A DNA stretch of 64,000 nt from QHXW01 sp035297145 (GTDB taxonomy: Bacteria > Acidobacteriota > Terriglobia > Bryobacterales > Bryobacteraceae): contig DATGZN010000047.1 of the NCBI GenBank assembly GCA_035297145.1, forward strand, positions 16,127-80,126, in the 5' to 3' direction. How positions within the stretch are numbered: the stretch's first letter is position 1; each line of letters begins with the position of its first letter. Both the position numbers and the translations under genes were made by a program. Below, in pieces: positions 59,640-64,000 of the stretch. The notes under the pieces were generated by a model. It saw only the letters and a list, made by a program, of their open reading frames with translations. It was not told the origin of the DNA and ran no database searches.

Positions 59640-60766
59640 TGCTGGTGGCTCATGCGCTGCTGTGCCAGGCTGACCTGACGCAGCAGCGTGAATTCGTACA
59701 GATTCTCCGCCGTCAGCAACCCCACCAGTTGTTCGCCATCCATGACCAGCGCGCACGCTCCCGCACCCGAGAGCTGCGGCAGCGCATCGGTGAGGCTCAT
59801 ATCAGGTGGAACGCGCAGGAAATTGCGGTCCATCGCCGCAGCTACATACGAGTCCGGACCGGCACTCAACATGGCGCGCAACAACGCCGACCGCGTAAGA
59901 AGTCCGATCACTTCGTTCCCATGCATGACCGGAAAATCCTGTTGTGATGTCGCGAGCAGCAAGTCTCCTGCCTCGCGAATCGTATTGGAATGTAACAGCG
60001 TATGGAAATCGGTGATCATGGCCGCCCGCACCGGAAAGCCTGTGGTGAGCGAGCGCCCGCGCGCCGCCGCGCCTTCTTGCGCGGCCCCCAGATACACGAA
60101 CAGGGCCACGAAGATCAGGACGAAATTCTGTGACAGCAGCCCAAACAGCCCCATGGCGATCGCCAGAAACCGTCCCGCGCTCGCCGCGATTTGGGTCGCC
60201 TCGTGCTCCGGCTTGCGCAGCGCGATCAACGACCGCAGAATGCGCCCGCCATCCATGGGGTAGGCCGGCAGCAGGTTGAACAATCCCAGGAGAAGATTCC
60301 CGAGGGCGATACGTTCCACCAGATTCGCGTCAGTCGGCACGGCCAGTTTCTCGATCGGTAAAAAATCATGCTGCGTGGCCATCAGAGCGACTCCGATGAT
60401 CAAGTTGGCGGCCGGGCCGGCCAGCGCGATGAGAGGCTCCTGATTCGCCTTCGGCTGGCTCTCCAGCCGCGAGACTCCGCCAATCGGAAACATCACGATC
60501 TCGCGCGTCTGCAACCCGTACAATCGTGCTACCAGCGCGTGGCAGATTTCGTGCACCAGCACCGATCCAAATAGCGCGATCACGTACGTTGCCGTTGTGG
60601 CCGCGGATTGCTTTCCTCCCACCCCGACGAAAATCAGAAACACCAGCAGCAAAATGAAGGTGAAGTGAAACCGGATCGGAATGCCAAAAACGCGCAAGCC
60701 GCCGACCGTTCCCGCAATGGGGGTGTCCCTGATCTTACTCTCAGTAGGTTTGCTCGAATTGGCCAT
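59636..60766 (-). CDS. M50 site-2 protease-like protein with CBS domains
   Basis: A 376-residue intramembrane zinc metalloprotease-like protein. Zinc site 1 is VLVHEICHALVA (H72, E73, H76) and the second motif NLLPAYPMDGGRILR carries the Asp ligand. Four to six TM helices surround these. The C-terminal 130 residues hold a CBS pair (AAMITDFHTLLHSNTIREAGDLLL, quoted as AGDLLLATSQQDFPVMHGN; VIGLLTRSALL; ACALVMDGEQLVGLLTAENLY). Such rhomboid-independent S2P-CBS proteins cleave membrane-bound regulators or respond to nucleotide levels. Its stop overlaps the NDH-2 start by four bases. Confidence 0.93.
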   Translation of the reverse strand: MANSSKPTESKIRDTPIAGTVGGLRVFGIPIRFHFTFILLLVFLIFVGVGGKQSAATTATYVIALFGSVLVHEICHALVARLYGLQTREIVMFPIGGVSRLESQPKANQEPLIALAGPAANLIIGVALMATQHDFLPIEKLAVPTDANLVERIALGNLLLGLFNLLPAYPMDGGRILRSLIALRKPEHEATQIAASAGRFLAIAMGLFGLLSQNFVLIFVALFVYLGAAQEGAAARGRSLTTGFPVRAAMITDFHTLLHSNTIREAGDLLLATSQQDFPVMHGNEVIGLLTRSALLRAMLSAGPDSYVAAAMDRNFLRVPPDMSLTDALPQLSGAGACALVMDGEQLVGLLTAENLYEFTLLRQVSLAQQRMSHQQ

Positions 60767-60806
60767 CAGGTCCTACTCTAATTGTCCACAATTCTCAGGC
60801 GTACCC

Positions 60807-60833
60807 GGCGTCTCTGCGTCTCGGCGGTGAAGC
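60807..60833 (-). repeat. Diverged copy of the CGCCGAGACGC repeat
   Basis: On the minus strand it reads GCTTCACCGCCGAGACGCAG then AGACGCC, matching 22 of 25 core positions of the 32-bp repeats at 47553 and 49696. It lies in the gap 60767-61060 between the M50 gene and the permease genes, where no gene was recognised. Confidence 0.75.
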
Positions 60834-61060
60834 TTTGCCTTGCTCGTTCTCCTCCCGTGTCACGCGAAGGCTCCCGGCATCTCGTGCCAATGGAACACTT
60901 GCTCCGCTGGCTCTCGAATGCGCGTCCGCCGCACAAATTTCCGAACCGCCATCGACCCTCAGTTTGACACGCCGCGTCCCATCTGAAATGCTTGACGTTA
61001 GCTAAATCTGAGGTACCGGCGGGAACAAATGCATCACCCGCTTCGTCCTCTCTAATTCAG

Positions 61061-62302
61061 ATGCAATCCACCGCGTCTTTCTGGGAAGCGGTCCGCGGCG
61101 CCGCCCGGTCGCTCCAGTCCAACAAGCTGCGCAGCTTTCTCACGCTGCTAGGCATCATCCTGGCCACCGCCACCCTCATTGCCGTCATGTCCGTGATCAA
61201 CGGCATGAACCGCTACATTGCACAAAACGTCTCCGACATGGGCGCTGACGGCTTCCGCGTGCTGCGTATGGCCATGATCGGCCACTGGGATCCCAAGAAA
61301 TTTCTCGAGATGCAGAAGCGCAATCCCGAGTTAAGCCGCGATGAATTCGATTTCCTGAAAAGCCACGCCACCATGATCGGCGACATTGGCATGGAGGCCG
61401 ATCGCCAGGTGAAGGTGCACGTTGGCTCGCAACAGGTGGATGGCGTCGAGCTCGACGGTGTTACCGCCAACGAAGCCTCGCTCGCGAACGTGGAAATCAC
61501 TGAGGGCCGCTTCTTCACCGAGACCGAGGATCAGCGCCGCCAACCGGTGGCGTTCGTGGGCAACGACATCAAGCAGCGCTTCTTTCCCACCGTCAGTCCC
61601 CTGGGAAAAACGTTGTTTGTGGAAGGCCGGCCGTTTGACGTGGTAGGAGTGGCGAAGGCCAAGGGCAGCGTGTTCGGCAACTCGCAGGACAATTTCCTCA
61701 TGATCCCCATCGAGACCTATTTCAAGATCTACGGGGCTCGCCAGGGCATCTCATATCGCGCTCGCGCGCTCGGCCCCACGTTCGTGTACCGCGCGCAGGA
61801 CCAGGCCCGCATGCTCCTGCGTTCCTTCCGCCACCTTGGCCCCAGCCAGGAGGAAACCTTCGCCATCGTTTCCTCGGATTCGCTGGTTTCCGCCTGGGAT
61901 AGCATTACCGGCTCCATCGCAGCCACCGCCGTTGCCGTGGTTTCCGTCTTCATGGTAGTGGGCGGCGTCGTGGTCATGAACATCATGCTCGCCGTCGTGA
62001 CCGAGCGCACGCACGAAATCGGCATCCGCAAGTCGGTGGGTGCGCGCCGGGTCGATATTCTGCGTCAGTTTCTGGTCGAGTCCTCCATGCTCGCCGCCAC
62101 GGGTGGTCTGATCGGCGTTTGCTTGGCCTGGTTCGTGGCTGTCCTCGTCCGCGCGGTCACGCCCGTGCCCATGTCGGTCCCGGTTTCCGCCGTGCTCATT
62201 AGCGTTGCGCTTTCGGCGAGTGTCGGCCTGTTCTTCGGCATCTATCCCGCCACGCGCGCCTCCCGTCTCGATCCTATCGAAGCCTTGAGGATGGAGAAAT
62301 GA
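61061..62302 (+). CDS. MacB-like ABC transporter permease
   Basis: A 413-residue permease of the MacB/FtsX type. A TM helix near the N-terminus (FLTLLGIILATATLIAVMSVI) is followed by a periplasmic core domain (about 60-270), then three TM helices with SITGSIAATAVAVVSVFMVVGGVVVMNIMLAV, quoted as VVVMNIMLAVVTERTHEIG, and IRKSVGARRVDILRQFLVES and the final GLFFGIYPATRASRLDPIEALR. It lacks an ATPase. ATG 61061 is chosen; TTG 60992 would add 23 residues. The stop overlaps the second permease by four bases. Confidence 0.9.
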   Translation: MQSTASFWEAVRGAARSLQSNKLRSFLTLLGIILATATLIAVMSVINGMNRYIAQNVSDMGADGFRVLRMAMIGHWDPKKFLEMQKRNPELSRDEFDFLKSHATMIGDIGMEADRQVKVHVGSQQVDGVELDGVTANEASLANVEITEGRFFTETEDQRRQPVAFVGNDIKQRFFPTVSPLGKTLFVEGRPFDVVGVAKAKGSVFGNSQDNFLMIPIETYFKIYGARQGISYRARALGPTFVYRAQDQARMLLRSFRHLGPSQEETFAIVSSDSLVSAWDSITGSIAATAVAVVSVFMVVGGVVVMNIMLAVVTERTHEIGIRKSVGARRVDILRQFLVESSMLAATGGLIGVCLAWFVAVLVRAVTPVPMSVPVSAVLISVALSASVGLFFGIYPATRASRLDPIEALRMEK

Positions 62303-63537
62303 CGCGCGCCACCCTTTTCTCCGGCATCGGCATGGCGCTCGATACCATTCGCGGCCACAAGCTCCGAGCCGTCCTCACGGTGCTCGGCGTCATCATTGGA
62401 ACGGGCGCAGTCATCGGCGTCGGTTCCATCCTCGCCGGCCTCGATGGCGCCATTACCAATATTTTTCGCAGCTTCGGACCCACAACCTTGATCGTCTTCA
62501 AGTTCAAGATCGGCGTCCATGCCGGCGATCTCACGCCCGAGGAAATGCGCCGCAAGCCGCTGACCTATGAAAACGCGGTCGCCATCTCTGAGCGCTGCCC
62601 CGCGGTGGCGCACGTCAGCCCCTATCTGTTCGCCGACTGGCGCGTGATCAACATGGCCCACTACAAGGGCAACGATATTTTCAATGTCGATATCGGCGGC
62701 ACCGAGGAGGCCTACGCCGCTGGCGGTACCGTCATGAAATTCGGCCGCTTCTTCACAGACATGGAGAGCCGTCACCATCTTCCGGTCGTGGTGATCGGCG
62801 AAGACATCCAGAGTGGATTTTTCGGAGGACTTGATCCCGTCGGTAAGTGGATCGAGGTCAATGGCCACCAGTTTCAGGTCATCGGCTCCATGCAACGCCC
62901 CGCGTTCGCCTTCCCCGGCAGCCAGGATTTGCGTATCCTGTTTCCATACTTCACCATGCACAAGCTCTTTCCCAACGCGAAAGAGAACATGATCCTGGTG
63001 ATCGCCCGGCCCGGCATGATGGCGGAAGCCGAGGACGAGGTGCGCACCGTGATGCGCGTCGAGCGCCGCGTCCCCAACAATCAGCCCGATAACTTCTCCA
63101 TCTCGACTTCCGAGCAGCTAATTGAGGACTTCCACAAAGTCACCAGCATGGTCGCGCTCGTCATCGTGGTGCTCAGCTCCATCGGACTCCTAGTGGGCGG
63201 TATCGGCGTCATGAACATCATGTTGGTTTCGGTCACGGAGCGCACCCGCGAGATTGGCATCCGCAAGGCCATCGGCGCGCGCCGCAGCGATATCGTGCTC
63301 CAGTTCCTCACCGAAGCCGTCGTGCTTACCGTGATGGGCGGCATGCTGGGAATGTTCTTTGGCTGGCTGATCTCGCTCGCCGCGCGCCTCATCTTCCCCA
63401 GCCTGCCGACCGCTGTGCCCATGTGGGCCGCCATACTTGGCACCGCCGTCTCCGTAGGCGTCGGCCTCTTCTTCGGCATCTGGCCCGCCACTCGCGCCGC
63501 CCGGTTGGACCCGGTGGTGGCACTCCGCTACGAGTAG
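62299..63537 (+). CDS. MacB-like ABC transporter permease (second copy)
   Basis: A 412-residue paralog of the previous permease: AVLTVLGVIIGTGAVIGVGSI at the N-terminus, periplasmic domain to about 270, VALVIVVLSSIGLLVGGIGVMNIMLV with VTERTREIGIRKAIGARRSD, then GLFFGIWPATRAARLDPVVALR. The two permeases might form a heterodimer. The ATPase is not encoded in this window next to them, so it must be supplied elsewhere or lie beyond. Start ATG 62299 in an ATGA overlap. Confidence 0.92.
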   Translation: MTRATLFSGIGMALDTIRGHKLRAVLTVLGVIIGTGAVIGVGSILAGLDGAITNIFRSFGPTTLIVFKFKIGVHAGDLTPEEMRRKPLTYENAVAISERCPAVAHVSPYLFADWRVINMAHYKGNDIFNVDIGGTEEAYAAGGTVMKFGRFFTDMESRHHLPVVVIGEDIQSGFFGGLDPVGKWIEVNGHQFQVIGSMQRPAFAFPGSQDLRILFPYFTMHKLFPNAKENMILVIARPGMMAEAEDEVRTVMRVERRVPNNQPDNFSISTSEQLIEDFHKVTSMVALVIVVLSSIGLLVGGIGVMNIMLVSVTERTREIGIRKAIGARRSDIVLQFLTEAVVLTVMGGMLGMFFGWLISLAARLIFPSLPTAVPMWAAILGTAVSVGVGLFFGIWPATRAARLDPVVALRYE

Positions 63538-63549
63538 TCAACTCCTCCC

Positions 63550-63861
63550 ATGGTCTTCACGAAACGGTTACGGGATGGAGTTCGTAGCGGAGAAATCACC
63601 TGCAGCGTCCGTATCTGGACGCGTCCCCACGTCACGGTCGGTAAGCGATACCGAATGGAAGAAGGTGAGATCGAAGTGGATTCCATCAAGCCGATCGGTT
63701 TGCCGGATATCACTCCGCAGTTGGCGCGCGAGTCGGGTTTCTTGGGAATCGTCGATCTGCTCAAGGTCGCGAAACATGGTAAGGGCGAGAATATCTACCT
63801 GATTCGCTTCCACTACCTACGCTCACGAATCAAGCGCCCGAGTCAGCGCAAGCGCACCTGA
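63550..63861 (+). CDS. ASCH/PUA-like small protein
   Basis: A 103-residue protein: MVFTKRLRDGVRSGEITCSVRIW resembles the ASCH-type start (F-x-K-x-h-x-x-h-x-x-G-x-K-T-x-T-x-R), quoted as TKRLRDGVRSGEITCSVRIW, with VGKRYRMEEGEIEVDSIKPIGL giving beta strands and ENIYLIRFHYL closing. ASCH domains are related to RNA-binding PUA domains. The assignment is from pattern only. It begins 12 bases after the permease stop and 19 bases before the kinase gene, in the same direction. Confidence 0.65.
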   Translation: MVFTKRLRDGVRSGEITCSVRIWTRPHVTVGKRYRMEEGEIEVDSIKPIGLPDITPQLARESGFLGIVDLLKVAKHGKGENIYLIRFHYLRSRIKRPSQRKRT

Positions 63862-63880
63862 TAGAATCGTTCATCGCCCT

Positions 63881-64000
63881 ATGTCTGCGGCTCCCGGCAC
63901 TCAGCTCGGACCTTACGAGATCCTCGGGCAGATTGGCGCGGGTGGGATGGGTGACGTGTACAAGGCCCGGGACACGCGCCTCCATCGGATCGTCGCCGTC
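63881..64000 (+). CDS. Serine/threonine protein kinase, start only
   Basis: The first 40 codons of a Hanks-type protein kinase; the gene continues beyond the window. LGPYEILGQIGAGGMGDVYKAR is the glycine-rich ATP loop, quoted as QIGAGGMGDVYKARD, followed by T-R-L-H-R-I-V-A-V, whose end should lead into the VAVK lysine. The form G-A-G-G-M-G-x-V-Y-x-A is the common PknB type. ATG 63881 is used. Confidence 0.93.
   Translation, partial: MSAAPGTQLGPYEILGQIGAGGMGDVYKARDTRLHRIVAV

Noticed and set aside
60782..60967. 61-codon frame between the M50 and MacB-like genes
   Set aside because: No homology pattern, spans a dispersed repeat and lacks a ribosome binding site.

Overview
The window is a GC-rich, gene-dense stretch of a bacterial chromosome. 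It most likely comes from Acidobacteriota, and within it from the Solibacter/Bryobacter group. The reasons are an acidobacterial-type VWA protein (57326-58327), an Oar-like TonB-dependent receptor with an N-terminal carboxypeptidase-regulatory domain (30443-33592), several FtsX/MacB-type permeases, a PASTA-less Ser/Thr kinase start at the right edge, and many TAT-signalled or secreted enzymes. The assignment is inferred from gene families; there is no rRNA in the window.

Layout. 1-5000: end of an MtaD-type deaminase, an Atl1-like protein coupled to a tandem Clp-N protein, an aminotransferase, a TPR protein and an MscL channel carrying a zinc ribbon. 5000-9400: secreted beta-propeller protein, zinc-ribbon membrane protein, D-aminoacylase-type amidohydrolase and a NadD-like nucleotidyltransferase. 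9458-16261: a tight operon of ECF sigma factor, anti-sigma/FecR sensor and two ABC-2 type transporters. 16300-19800: outer-membrane protein, YheT-like hydrolase, then uppS-cdsA. 19900-22700: SDR enzyme and a small accessory patch with an orphan membrane protein and a HigBA toxin-antitoxin pair. 22700-28500: DinB-like protein, a DUF885/GMC oxidoreductase/gluconate-dehydrogenase-subunit-3 operon and a TAT Gfo/Idh oxidoreductase. 28800-35750: B12-type radical SAM protein, TonB-dependent receptor, PQQ-like propeller and CBM9-like protein.

35852-43965 is the most unusual cluster. Six overlapping or abutting genes encode a short ANL adenylating enzyme, an aldehyde-dehydrogenase-like reductase, a GT4 glycosyltransferase, a LolD-type ATPase, a VOC protein and a 1072-residue FtsX permease. 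The first two resemble the EhpF/EhpG pair that reduces a phenazine carboxylate, but no phenazine core genes are present. I infer a carboxylate-reducing, glycosylating and exporting pathway for an unknown product.

43950-64000: TPR protein, TAT-signalled DegT aminotransferase and HIBADH-like dehydrogenase; RNase P RNA (minus strand); M13 metallopeptidase between perfect 32-bp direct repeats; a tesA/ybbA/ybbP-like locus; a large secreted protein of unknown function coupled to the VWA protein; NDH-2 coupled to an M50-CBS protease; two MacB-like permeases without an ATPase; an ASCH-like protein; and the start of a Ser/Thr kinase.

Genes are closely packed, with many 4-bp start/stop overlaps. The only gap between protein genes longer than 300 bases is 47004-47642, which holds rnpB and two dispersed repeats. 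No tRNA, rRNA, CRISPR array or complete insertion sequence was seen.
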